This document shows positions 36,280-44,512 of a stretch of 64,000 nt of DNA, in pieces. The position numbers were made by a program, and so were the translations under genes. The notes beneath the pieces were generated by a model, which was given only the letters and a program-made list of their open reading frames with translations, did not search any database and had not been told where the DNA came from. Each line of letters starts with the position of its first letter. The stretch's first letter is position 1. This DNA comes from JAKZRT01 sp965247915 (lineage in GTDB: Bacteria; Pseudomonadota; Alphaproteobacteria; Rhodobacterales; Rhodobacteraceae), in contig OZ252048.1 in NCBI GenBank assembly GCA_965247915.1, positions 1,984,001 through 2,048,000 of the forward strand. Direction: 5' to 3'.

Positions 36280-36765
36280 TTATTCGGCTGCGATATTGGA
36301 AACTTCTTGTCCGCTGGCCGCCATGATCGCCTTGACGATATTGTGGTAGCCCGTGCACCGGCAGATATTGCCGTTCAGATAGCCGCGAATTTCCGCCTCG
36401 GTCGGCGTCGGGTTTTCGGTTAGCAACGCCGCCGCGGACATCACCATGCCGGGCGTGCAAAATCCGCATTGAAGCCCGTGATGATCCTGAAACGCCTGCT
36501 GGATTACCGACAGTGATCCATCCGGATTGGCCATGCCTTCGATGGTGGCAACCTCGGCGCCCTCGGCCTCGGCCGCGAACATCGTGCAGGATTTCACCGG
36601 CGCGCCGTTGACATGCACGACGCAGGCACCGCACTGGCTGGTATCGCAGCCGACGTGAGTGCCGGTCAGACCCTGCCCCTGGCGCAAAAACTCGACAAGC
36701 AGGGTGCGGCCTTCGATTTCACCGGAAACGGCCTTGCCGTTCACGGTCATACTCACGGTTGCCAT
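36280..36765 (-). CDS. 2Fe-2S small subunit of the form II CO-dehydrogenase-like enzyme
   Basis: A 161-residue iron-sulfur subunit. The plant-type cluster motif CDTSQCGACVVHVNG lies at about residues 42-56, and the second cluster motif in the four-helix domain is CGFCTPGM ... CRCTGYHNIV. It starts at ATG 36765 (MATVSMTVNGKAVSGEIEG); the longer upstream frame has no support. It lies 39 bases before the large subunit and 32 bases after the CoxG-like gene. Confidence 0.93.
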   Translation of the reverse strand: MATVSMTVNGKAVSGEIEGRTLLVEFLRQGQGLTGTHVGCDTSQCGACVVHVNGAPVKSCTMFAAEAEGAEVATIEGMANPDGSLSVIQQAFQDHHGLQCGFCTPGMVMSAAALLTENPTPTEAEIRGYLNGNICRCTGYHNIVKAIMAASGQEVSNIAAE

Positions 36766-36797
36766 ATGAACCTCCCTTGACAATCGTTGGTCGGACT

Positions 36798-37322
36798 TCA
36801 CCCCGAGAACAGGCGTTTCAGCCAACCCTTCTTCTTCACTTCGACAATTTCTTCGTCAGACCTATCAACATTGGCAACCGCCGCCGCTTCGACGGCCTCC
36901 TTGAAGAGGGAAAAAAACTGGTCAGCCATCTTCTTGGCGAAACCGTCGATAATACGGCTGCCCAGTTGGGCCAGTTTGCCACCGACCTTGGCCTGAACGT
37001 CGTATTCCAGCAGTGTGCCGCCATCCTGATTCGATAGTGTCACATCGGCCCCTCCCTTGGCAAACCCGGCCGGGCCGCCCCTGCCCTCGCCGCTGATCGT
37101 CAGACGTTCGGGGGCGATCAAATTTTCAAGTTCAACATGACCCCTGAAAGTCGCCTTGACCAGCCCGACATTTTGCACGACTACGGCATCAAACCCGTTC
37201 TCGAGCGACCCGGTCATTTCCTTGCAGCCCGGAATACAGGCTTTCAGAACCTCGGGATCGATCAATGCCGCAAAAACCGCGTCGGGCGCGGCGTTAATTC
37301 GGCGCTGACCTTTAAGTTGCAT
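36798..37322 (-). CDS. CoxG-like SRPBCC protein (carbon monoxide dehydrogenase subunit G family)
   Basis: A 174-residue protein whose first 145 residues form the CoxG/SRPBCC domain (LKGQRRINAAPDAVFAALIDPEVL, CIPGCKEMTG). The C-terminal tail has acidic and then basic-hydrophobic character (VEVKKKGWLKRLFSG). In Oligotropha CoxG helps anchor the enzyme to the membrane. Its place at the head of the S-L-M genes makes it part of the same operon. The start is ATG 37322; codons further upstream read a different sequence without a ribosome binding site. Confidence 0.9.
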   Translation of the reverse strand: MQLKGQRRINAAPDAVFAALIDPEVLKACIPGCKEMTGSLENGFDAVVVQNVGLVKATFRGHVELENLIAPERLTISGEGRGGPAGFAKGGADVTLSNQDGGTLLEYDVQAKVGGKLAQLGSRIIDGFAKKMADQFFSLFKEAVEAAAVANVDRSDEEIVEVKKKGWLKRLFSG

Positions 37323-37500
37323 CGCTGGCTCCTGAGATGTGATTTTAGAATAAGCGTTTTCAATGGCAGTGCCCAACAAGATTTTGGCTCACTGCAGCAA
37401 ACCACCGCCGCGATGGTCGGATTATCGGGCCGGACACTAACACGGGTAGCGGTGCAGGCAGACCAATGCGAACTCGTCTATACAAGGACGGTGAAGCTGC

Positions 37501-37760
37501 CTCTCATGCCGCGCTATTGCCGCGCCACTCGGCGAGAGCGGCGGCGCGGTTGGTCTTGAAGATGTTTCGGCTGGAGAGGCTGCGTTCCCGGTTGAAGTGG
37601 TTTGACACGAATGCGTGAACGGCGGCGAATTTCTGCAAACTTCGCATCCGGCGGAACCGGAACATTGCCCTCTCGCGTCGTCCGGCGGAACCGGAACATT
37701 GCCCTCTCGCGTCGTCGAAATGGGGTGCATTCCTTTTTCCTCGGAAATGTACGCAAAAAT
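37501..37760 (-). pseudogene. C-terminal relic of an IS6-like transposase, with internal 34-bp duplication
   Basis: The minus strand encodes a transposase C-terminus (MRSLQKFAAVHAFVSNHF, then NIFKTNRAAALAEWRG) ending at a stop near 37504. A related relic lies at 45504-45790. The pattern SLQKFxxVHA, NHFN and ALAEWR at the extreme C-terminus is, to my knowledge, that of IS6-type transposases of Rhodobacteraceae. Only about the last 60 residues survive. A perfect 34-bp tandem duplication (37647-37680 and 37681-37714) shifts the frame upstream. Homology with the other relic extends to about 37450. Nothing else is visible in the 37323-37801 gap. Confidence 0.6.
37647..37714. repeat. Perfect 34-bp tandem duplication
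   Basis: The unit at 37647-37680 (begins TCCGGCGGAACCGG, ends CTCTCGCGTCG) is repeated exactly at 37681-37714. Because 34 is not a multiple of three it changes the frame of the transposase relic that contains it. Confidence 0.92.
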
Positions 37761-37801
37761 CGGCCAACAGATCGGACCAGATTCAAGGGCCAAGATCAGT
37801 C

Positions 37802-38245
37802 TTATTGCCCGATGACATCGGGTCCTGCCGCTGCCGCGCCGAGCACGCGAAATTCTACGGCTACCTCGCCTGCTTTCTCAAATACCAGCGTCATTGGGAA
37901 ACTTGTTCCCTCCTGCAGTTTGGATTCGATACCCATCAGCATCAGATGCATGGTGCCGGGGGTCAGTGACACCAACTGCCCTTCCGGCAGTTCGAGCGTC
38001 TTAACGTGACGCATTCGACTAATTCCGTCCTCACCAATTTCGACCGCGTGGATCATCACTTTGGCGGCTATTGGCGTGCTTAGTTCAATGAGCCGGTCGT
38101 GTACCGTGCTCTGGATTGTGAGGTAGGCGGCAACGGGCCGCGCCGCCAGGATCGACGCCCGCGCCCAGGGATCGGTCACCGAGACGTCGCCCCAGGCCGG
38201 CGCGGTCAATAACATTGCCAGCGTAAATAGCGCTCCGGTCCTCAT
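37802..38245 (-). CDS. Periplasmic copper chaperone PCu(A)C family protein
   Basis: A 147-residue protein with a signal peptide (MRTGALFTLAMLLTAPAWG) and the PCu(A)C fold. The copper site matches the family pattern of His and Met ligands: HAVEIGEDGISRMRHV in the first half and GTMHLMLMG in the second. It should carry Cu(I) to the CuA centre of the cytochrome oxidase encoded at 39954-44469. Its start overlaps the stop of the Sco-like gene (ATGA at 38242-38245), so the two copper-delivery proteins are coupled. Confidence 0.9.
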   Translation of the reverse strand: MRTGALFTLAMLLTAPAWGDVSVTDPWARASILAARPVAAYLTIQSTVHDRLIELSTPIAAKVMIHAVEIGEDGISRMRHVKTLELPEGQLVSLTPGTMHLMLMGIESKLQEGTSFPMTLVFEKAGEVAVEFRVLGAAAAGPDVIGQ

Positions 38246-38886
38246 CCTGATCCCCGTTCCTTCTTAATCCGCACTAGGATTTCTTCCGCGAGCCGCTCGG
38301 GTTCCTGGTCACTTTCCCGAAAGACCGCCTCGAAGCGCCCATCAGGTCGCATCAGATAGATGGCGCCCGTATGCGCCATGAGATAGCCGTCCGGCGCACT
38401 GTCATCTTCAAGTTTCGCGTAGTAGACTTTGAATTCTTCCGCTGCCACCGCGATCTGCGCGGGACTTCCGGTCAGTCCGATGATCCGAGGATGAAAGGCC
38501 GCCACGTACTCCGCTATAATCTCGACTGAATCGCGCTCTGGATCAACTGAGATAAAGAGAGGCGCGACGCGCTCAACGTCAGGACCAAGCAGGTCAAGGA
38601 TAGTCCCGACAAAAGCAAGCGTCGTTGGGCAAATGTCAGGGCAATAGGTGAAACCGAAAACGACAAGCTGCCAGCGGCCAGTATAATCGGTTTCGGTCAC
38701 ATCGCGGCCAGTGTGGTCTGTCAGCGAAAATTCAGAGCGGACGTCGGCCTCGCCCGAGCTGCTGGCTGTGTAGGACGGCGGGTCAGACAAATTTATCCAT
38801 AGAAAACCGCCGACCAGCCCCAAATTCGCAACAATAGCGACTGTCCAAATTGCCATGCGGAGTTTTCGAGGATCGCGTTGAGCCAT
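38242..38886 (-). CDS. SCO1/SenC-type copper chaperone for cytochrome oxidase
   Basis: A 214-residue membrane-anchored thioredoxin-fold protein. One N-terminal helix (AIWTVAIVANLGLVGGFLWI) is followed by FSLTDHTGRDVTETDYTGRW, the copper motif FTYCPDICPTTL with CxxxC, and the distal His in YLMAHTGAIYLMRPDG. It works in assembly of the CuA site of subunit II. I chose ATG 38886; an upstream Met at 38934 gives a less likely leader. It lies in a minus-strand run with a cytochrome c and PCu(A)C gene, divergent from the oxidase genes. Confidence 0.92.
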   Translation of the reverse strand: MAQRDPRKLRMAIWTVAIVANLGLVGGFLWINLSDPPSYTASSSGEADVRSEFSLTDHTGRDVTETDYTGRWQLVVFGFTYCPDICPTTLAFVGTILDLLGPDVERVAPLFISVDPERDSVEIIAEYVAAFHPRIIGLTGSPAQIAVAAEEFKVYYAKLEDDSAPDGYLMAHTGAIYLMRPDGRFEAVFRESDQEPERLAEEILVRIKKERGSG

Positions 38887-39006
38887 TCTGTTCCCCGGTT
38901 TCATAGTCCTTGCGGCGGCAGTCAAGGCGGCCACCTGGGGGTCTCCGCTAAGCCGGATAGGTTAGACGCCGCGATGACGAAGGTAGGCGCCATCGTCACA
39001 TCGCGC

Positions 39007-39477
39007 TTAGTCGGTCGCTTCTGCGTTTTCCCCGGCCTCGGCCACTGGTGCGAGACTTGCCAGGAATGCGCCGAGGTTCACTGCATCCTCTTCCTCGCGG
39101 ACCTTATACGACATCTTGCTCCGCGCCCGCTTATCGTCGAGAAATTCCTTAAGGAAGTCCTTCGGATCCTGGGCATAGATCGCGAAATTTTCCAAGTCCC
39201 AGATCAGCCCCGCTTCCCCGGCCGCGATGATCGACTTGCCATAGCGGAAACCCTCAATGCTGCCTGCTTGACGACCGATTATTCCGTATAAGTTCGGACC
39301 CGTCTTGGTTTTCTTGCCGGCCAGTTGTTGGCCTTCGTCATCGATCACGACGTGGCAGGTGGCGCACTTCTTGAACGCCTTTTCTCCGGCCGCGATGTCG
39401 CCGACGATATGGCTTTCCGCGAAAGCCGGAGCTGCTAACGCGGCGCTGAATAGAAGTGTGGCAATCGTCCTGATCAT
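39007..39477 (-). CDS. Cytochrome c2-type protein
   Basis: A 156-residue exported class I cytochrome c. It has a signal peptide (MIRTIATLLFSAALAAPAFA), the heme motif CATCH at about residues 38-42, and an axial Met in ARSKMSYKVREEE. KKTKTGPNLYGIIGRQAG is the usual segment between them. An acidic tail (VAEAGENAEATD) follows. It is likely an electron donor to the oxidase encoded divergently from 39954. Confidence 0.92.
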   Translation of the reverse strand: MIRTIATLLFSAALAAPAFAESHIVGDIAAGEKAFKKCATCHVVIDDEGQQLAGKKTKTGPNLYGIIGRQAGSIEGFRYGKSIIAAGEAGLIWDLENFAIYAQDPKDFLKEFLDDKRARSKMSYKVREEEDAVNLGAFLASLAPVAEAGENAEATD

Positions 39478-39953
39478 TGTATTCCTCTTTAGCTACTATC
39501 TGTTGGCTTTGCGCAGGGGATAGGCAGATGTCGGACCCAAACCCACGATGTGATAGCACGCCGTTAACGCGCGGAAGCGGAAGATTGTCAAGTTTGCCGA
39601 TCGGCGCCGAATGAAATGCTGGGCCCCTTTGGGCACCGCTAAGATCCCTTCCGCAGCATCGTCAATTATTCAAGAGACAGCATTATCTACACGATGTTGA
39701 AGACGAAAGTCGGACGGCGCGATCAATGCGCAAGTCGGACCGATACGCGCAGCGAGAATCGTGACGCGTCCCGCGCCCTGCGGCATTTTCCCGCACCGAT
39801 GGCGAAGGGTGATAAACCCCGATGAAAGAACTGGATTTTCTGGAAAGGCTCGCTATCATCCTCGCAATCTGCCGTCGGGAACAGACGATCTTCCGTCGGT
39901 GACAGCATGTCCGAAGGGCCATTTCCCTCGGGTTTCTTGGGAGGGACACAAGT
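39478..39953. other. Gene-poor gap between cytochrome c and oxidase subunit II genes
   Basis: This 476-base divergent intergenic region should hold the promoters of the cytochrome c/Sco genes and of the oxidase operon. I see no convincing gene. A 26-codon frame at 39822-39902 (MKELDFLERLAIILAICRR...) preceded by GAAGGG is a possible leader peptide or chance. GGGAGGG near 39940 is the ribosome binding site of subunit II. Confidence 0.5.
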
Positions 39954-40784
39954 ATGTGGGTTGGCCTATTGTTGGTCGCAGTGGTCGTCGGCTCAGTATT
40001 GTTTCACGCTTTCAGCCCCTGGTGGTGGACGCCCATCGCCTCGAATTGGGGTTATATCGACACCACTCTCGTCATCACGTTCTGGATTACTGGCGCGGTG
40101 TTTTCAGCCGTTGTGCTGTTCATGGCCTATTGCGTGTTTCGCTTCCGCCACAAGGAAGGAAGGGTCGCGGCTTTCGAGCCGGAAAATAAGAAACTCGAAC
40201 TTTGGCTAACGATCATTACCGGAATTGGCGTCGCGGCTATGCTGGCCCCGGGGCTGATTGTTTGGGCGCAGTTTGTCACGGTTCCCGACGACGCCACCGA
40301 GGTCGAAGTTGTCGCCCAGCAATGGCAATGGAGCTACCGGCTTCCGGGCGCGGACGGTATGCTGGGTAAAGCCGACAACCGATTGATAAGTGGTGACAAT
40401 CCTCTCGGTATAGACCCCAGGGATCCGAACGGTGCCGACGATGTTGTGGTGGACGCCGAAGATCTGCATCTACCGATCGGCAAACCGGTGGTGATGCTGC
40501 TTCGATCCATCGATGTCCTGCACGACTTTTACGTTCCCGAGTTTCGCGCCAAGATGGATATGGTCCCCGGTTCGGTCACTTATTTCTGGTTTACTCCGAC
40601 GCGGACCGGAGAGTTCGAGGTCCTCTGTGCTGAGCTGTGCGGCGTTGGGCATGGGTTCATGCGTGGCTTCGTGCTGATCGATAGCGAAGGCGACTATCAG
40701 GACTGGCTTTTCGAGCAGCTGACATTTTCGGACTTGGCCGGCCATCTAATAAATAGTGGCGCAACCAGGTTGGCCAGCGAATGA
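39954..40784 (+). CDS. ctaC: Cytochrome c oxidase subunit II
   Basis: A 276-residue subunit with two N-terminal membrane helices (LLVAVVVGSVLFHAF and the ITFWITGAVFSAVVLFMAYC region) plus a third hydrophobic stretch (LWLTIITGIGVAAMLAPGLI), then the periplasmic cupredoxin domain. QQWQWSYRLPG carries the conserved aromatic electron-entry residues, and the CuA ligands are in DVLHDFYVP and CAELCGVGHGFM. An insertion of about 35 residues after QWQWSYRLPG is longer than usual. GGGAGGG lies upstream of ATG 39954. Confidence 0.93.
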   Translation: MWVGLLLVAVVVGSVLFHAFSPWWWTPIASNWGYIDTTLVITFWITGAVFSAVVLFMAYCVFRFRHKEGRVAAFEPENKKLELWLTIITGIGVAAMLAPGLIVWAQFVTVPDDATEVEVVAQQWQWSYRLPGADGMLGKADNRLISGDNPLGIDPRDPNGADDVVVDAEDLHLPIGKPVVMLLRSIDVLHDFYVPEFRAKMDMVPGSVTYFWFTPTRTGEFEVLCAELCGVGHGFMRGFVLIDSEGDYQDWLFEQLTFSDLAGHLINSGATRLASE

Positions 40785-40867
40785 GTTTCTGCGTGGCAGT
40801 GGAAACGAAATTGCGATACCAAGCGGCAACGGGTCAAAACCGGCCGCGCGCAAAAGGAGGATCATGA

Positions 40868-42643
40868 ATGGTCGATGTCCCAACTCCGCTTCCGCCGGAT
40901 GTTCCATCCGCAGAGGTGCCCGACGTTGAACTTTATCATGCGAAGACCTACTGGACCAAATACATCTTCTCGCAGGATGCCAAGGTCATCGCAATCCAGT
41001 ACTCCGGCACCGCGATCGCGATCGGGCTGGTGGCGCTGGTACTTTCGTGGCTGATGCGTCTTCAGTTGGGTTTTCCCGACTTCTTCGATTTTATCACCCC
41101 CGAGACCTACTACCAGTTCGTCACGATGCACGGGATGATCATGGTGGTCTATCTTCTGACAGCGCTGTTCCTCGGCGGCTTCGGCAATTACCTTATTCCG
41201 CTCATGGTTGGCGCCCGGGACATGGTGTTCCCTTATGTCAACATGGTGAGTTTTTGGGTCTACTTGTTGGCAGTGTTGGTGCTGGTCACAAGCTTTTTCG
41301 TACCCGGCGGTCCGACCGGCGCCGGATGGACGCTCTATCCGCCGCAGGCCATACTTGGCGGCACCCCAGGTGGACAAGACCTGGGCATCATACTCATGCT
41401 CGTTTCGCTTATTCTGTTCATAATCGGTTTTACCATGGGCGGCCTGAATTATGTCGTCACGGTATTGCAGGCGCGCGCCCGCGGAATGACGTTGATGCGG
41501 ATGCCGCTGACCGTTTGGGGCATCTTTACCGCAACTGTGATGGCGCTTTTGGCGTTTCCGGCGCTGCTGGTCGCCTGTGTCATGATGCTGTTCGACCGAC
41601 TTCTTGGGACCAGCTTCTTTATGCCGTCTCTGATCGAGTTTGGCGAACAGCTGCAATACGGCGGTGGCAGCCCGATTTTGTTCCAGCATTTGTTCTGGTT
41701 CTTTGGCCATCCCGAAGTTTACATCGTTGCCCTGCCGGCTTTCGGAATTGTATCGGATCTAATCTCTGTTCACGCCCGGAAAAACATTTTTGGGTATCGG
41801 ATGATGGTCTGGGCGATTGTCGGCATTGGCGCGCTTAGCTTCATCGTTTGGGCACACCATATGTATGTCAGCGGCATGCACCCCTATTTCGGCTTTTTCT
41901 TCGCCACGACCACGCTGATTATTGCGGTTCCGACGGCGATCAAGGTTTATAACTGGGTGTTGACGCTTTGGCAAGGCGACATCCATCTGACGATTCCGAT
42001 GCTGTTCGCGCTGGGCTTTATCGTGACCTTCGTCAACGGCGGTCTGACCGGCCTGTTCTTGGGCAACGTGGTGGTCGACGTTCCCCTGTCCGACACGATG
42101 TTCGTGGTGGCGCATTTCCACATGGTGATGGGTGTGGCGCCGATCATGGTGATCTTGGGGGCGATCTATCACTGGTATCCGAAGATCACCGGACGGATGC
42201 TGAACAACACCCTGGGCCAGGTCCATTTCTGGGTCACCTTCGTGGGCGCATATGCGATCTTTTTCCCGATGCATTATGTCGGGCTGGTTGGTGTTCCGCG
42301 GCGATATCCTGAACTGGGAGATCCCGCGTTCGTCACCACGAGCGTTGATGGGCTGAACGCATTTATCAGCCTCGCGGCCTTCGCGGTCGGTTTTGCGCAG
42401 CTTGTGTTTCTGTTCAATCTCTATTGGAGCCGCCGCCACGGCGTCGATGCCGGCAGCAACCCCTGGCGCGCGACGACCCTGGAATGGCAGACGGCGACAA
42501 CCCCGCCGGGGCACGGCAATTTTGGCGACGAGCTGCCGGTGGTCTATCGCTGGGCCTATGACTATAGCGTTCCAGGCGCGGCCGAGGACTTTATCGCGCA
42601 AAACGATCCGACCCCGGTCAACCAGCACGAGCACTCGACATGA
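40868..42643 (+). CDS. ctaD: Cytochrome c oxidase subunit I
   Basis: A 591-residue heme-copper oxidase core subunit with about twelve membrane helices. Landmarks are TMHGMIMVVYLLTALFLGGFGN (low-spin heme His), FWFFGHPEVYIVALPAFG (CuB His, Tyr and the E of the D channel, A-type), WAHHMYVSGM (CuB His pair) and VVAHFHMVMGVAPIM (heme ligands). AAAGGAGG precedes ATG 40868. It overlaps the next gene by four bases. The enzyme reduces oxygen to water and pumps protons in the inner membrane. Confidence 0.95.
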   Translation: MVDVPTPLPPDVPSAEVPDVELYHAKTYWTKYIFSQDAKVIAIQYSGTAIAIGLVALVLSWLMRLQLGFPDFFDFITPETYYQFVTMHGMIMVVYLLTALFLGGFGNYLIPLMVGARDMVFPYVNMVSFWVYLLAVLVLVTSFFVPGGPTGAGWTLYPPQAILGGTPGGQDLGIILMLVSLILFIIGFTMGGLNYVVTVLQARARGMTLMRMPLTVWGIFTATVMALLAFPALLVACVMMLFDRLLGTSFFMPSLIEFGEQLQYGGGSPILFQHLFWFFGHPEVYIVALPAFGIVSDLISVHARKNIFGYRMMVWAIVGIGALSFIVWAHHMYVSGMHPYFGFFFATTTLIIAVPTAIKVYNWVLTLWQGDIHLTIPMLFALGFIVTFVNGGLTGLFLGNVVVDVPLSDTMFVVAHFHMVMGVAPIMVILGAIYHWYPKITGRMLNNTLGQVHFWVTFVGAYAIFFPMHYVGLVGVPRRYPELGDPAFVTTSVDGLNAFISLAAFAVGFAQLVFLFNLYWSRRHGVDAGSNPWRATTLEWQTATTPPGHGNFGDELPVVYRWAYDYSVPGAAEDFIAQNDPTPVNQHEHST

Positions 42644-43344
42644 CCGTCATTCTGATATTCCTGCTTATCGTCGCAGGCGTAGCTTTGTGGTGGCTTCTGC
42701 GGCAGGGATTGATGTCGAAGCCTTGGCTGGAAACCGGTGTCGATTCGACGCAACCGGGCAGCGACCGGATGGGCCCGCCTCTGGCGAAAATTGGTCTGGG
42801 CGTATTTCTTGGCGTCGTTGGCAGTCTATTCGCGTTATTTCTTAGCGCCTATTTCATCCGAATGGCGTATGCCGACTGGCGGCCCGTGCCGCTGCCGCAG
42901 TTAGTCTGGATCAGCACCGGTCAGCTCATCGTTAGCAGTGTCCTGCTTCAAATCGCGGTTGCCGCCGCGCGCAACGGCGACCGCGCCGCACTTAGGCTGA
43001 GCCTTCTGTTTGGAGCCATTGCCGCCGTGGGTTTTTTGACCAGTCAGTTGCTGGCGTTCGCTGAACTGTCGTCGACCGGCTATGCGTTGACCAAGAACCC
43101 GGCAAACAGCTTTTTCTACATGATCACAGGGGCACACGGGTTGCACATTCTCGGCGGACTTGTCGCTTTGGGGGTGCTGATAGCCGATGCCTGGAACGAC
43201 GGACCGAATGAACGGCTCATTCTCAGATCGGAACTTTGCGCGACTTACTGGCACTTCCTGCTTTTGATCTGGATTGTCATATTATTCGTTTTGATCGGCT
43301 GGGCGGACAGTTTCATCGCATTCTGCGGTCAATTTCTGAGTTAG
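42640..43344 (+). CDS. Cytochrome c oxidase subunit III, first copy
   Basis: A 234-residue membrane protein with about six helices of the heme-copper oxidase subunit III family. MITGAHGLHILGGLVALGVLI and ATYWHFLLLIWIVILFVLIGW are the conserved late helices with the His and Trp-His positions. The N-terminal helix LIFLLIVAGVALWWLL precedes a polar stretch. It starts overlapping ctaD (ATGA at 42640). A second subunit III gene follows 12 bases later, an uncommon arrangement. Confidence 0.87.
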   Translation: MTVILIFLLIVAGVALWWLLRQGLMSKPWLETGVDSTQPGSDRMGPPLAKIGLGVFLGVVGSLFALFLSAYFIRMAYADWRPVPLPQLVWISTGQLIVSSVLLQIAVAAARNGDRAALRLSLLFGAIAAVGFLTSQLLAFAELSSTGYALTKNPANSFFYMITGAHGLHILGGLVALGVLIADAWNDGPNERLILRSELCATYWHFLLLIWIVILFVLIGWADSFIAFCGQFLS

Positions 43345-43356
43345 AGGGACGAACAG

Positions 43357-44070
43357 ATGACTGAAACCTCAACAACGACATTGCCTGATCGGCCTGACGG
43401 GTTGCATGGAGTGGTCTCTGACTGGGCGTCCGACCAGCGCGCATTCAAGGGCGTGTCCTGGGGCAAGGCGATGATGTGGATCTTCTTGCTCAGCGATACA
43501 TTCATATTTAGCTGCTTCCTTCTCAGCTACATGACCGTTCGCAGCTCGACGAAGACGAATTGGCCCAATGCTAGCGAAATATTCTCGCTTCAAATCGGCG
43601 GTTCTGACATTCCGCTGATCCTGATCGCGATCATGACCTTTGTTCTGATCTCAAGCAGCGGAACAATGGTGATGGCGGTGAACTTTGCCTACCGGCGCAA
43701 CCGCAAGATAACCACTGCATTTCTGGTAGTAACAGCGCTTCTTGGCGCAACCTTTGTGGGAATGCAAGTCTTCGAGTGGTCAAAACTCATCTCAGAAGGC
43801 GTGCGTCCCTGGGGTAATCCATTTGGCGCCGAACAATTCGGAGCCACTTTTTTCATGATCACTGGGTTTCACGGCACGCACGTATCGATCGGTGTCATTT
43901 TCCTGCTGATTATGGCTCGAAAATCTTGGCGCGGCGATTTTGATACGGCCCGGCGGGGGTTCTTCACCAGCCGAAAAAGCCACTACGAAGCCATCGAGAT
44001 CATGGGGCTGTACTGGCACTTCGTCGATCTCGTCTGGGTATTTATCTTTGCATTCTTCTATCTTTGGTGA
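43357..44070 (+). CDS. Cytochrome c oxidase subunit III, second copy (CoxO/NorE-like)
   Basis: A 237-residue subunit III-type protein with a hydrophilic N-terminus (about 35 residues) and five or more helices. MWIFLLSDTFIFSCFLLSYM, FFMITGFHGTHVSIGVIFLLI and IEIMGLYWHFVDLVWVFIFAFFYLW in parts are typical. It differs strongly from the previous gene, so this is not a recent duplication; tandem divergent subunit III genes occur in some alternative aa3-type oxidases. AGGGACG lies before ATG 43357. Confidence 0.87.
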   Translation: MTETSTTTLPDRPDGLHGVVSDWASDQRAFKGVSWGKAMMWIFLLSDTFIFSCFLLSYMTVRSSTKTNWPNASEIFSLQIGGSDIPLILIAIMTFVLISSSGTMVMAVNFAYRRNRKITTAFLVVTALLGATFVGMQVFEWSKLISEGVRPWGNPFGAEQFGATFFMITGFHGTHVSIGVIFLLIMARKSWRGDFDTARRGFFTSRKSHYEAIEIMGLYWHFVDLVWVFIFAFFYLW

Positions 44071-44079
44071 GGTTCGAAC

Positions 44080-44469
44080 ATGGAAAGTACAGCAGCCACG
44101 GCACAGGCGGCGACAATGCAAGCTGACGCATCTCATGACGAAGGCCAACACCACCCGTTGAAGATTTACTTTATCGTTTGGGGGTGGCTGTTCGTCCTGA
44201 GCGCTGGCTCTTACATGGTCGATTACGTCGGCTTTCAGGGACTGCTCAGGTGGACACTCATTCTGATATTCATGATGGCGAAGGCCAGCCTGATCGTCGC
44301 CATCTTCATGCATTTCCGCTGGGAGCGGCTGGCGCTTACCTATGCTATTTTGCTGCCGACAGTGGCGGTGTTGGCGTTTGTAGCAATCATGGCGTTTGAA
44401 TCCGACTACACGCTGTTCACGCGCGTGGAATATTTAAGCCCGGCAGAACAGCCGACCGGGCACGATTAA
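44080..44469 (+). CDS. Cytochrome c oxidase subunit IV-like membrane protein
   Basis: A 129-residue protein with three membrane helices (IYFIVWGWLFVLSAGSYMV, WTLILIFMMAKASLIVAIFMHF, YAILLPTVAVLAFVAIMAF), the pattern of prokaryotic COX4/CyoD-type subunits. The MMAKASLIVAIFMHFRWE segment is especially characteristic. It is the last gene of the oxidase run, 9 bases after the second subunit III gene. Confidence 0.88.
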   Translation: MESTAATAQAATMQADASHDEGQHHPLKIYFIVWGWLFVLSAGSYMVDYVGFQGLLRWTLILIFMMAKASLIVAIFMHFRWERLALTYAILLPTVAVLAFVAIMAFESDYTLFTRVEYLSPAEQPTGHD

Positions 44470-44512
44470 TTCTCACAGCTTGCATCATGCAGTTTTGGTC
44501 ATAAGCCCCCGG

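Noticed and set aside
37647..37714. CRISPR-like repeat
   Set aside because: There are only two adjacent copies without spacer, inside a transposase relic. No cas genes or further repeats occur in the window.
37437..37793. 118-codon minus-strand frame as a gene
   Set aside because: It is an accidental frame through the transposase relic and its 34-bp duplication; the family-like sequence is in another frame.
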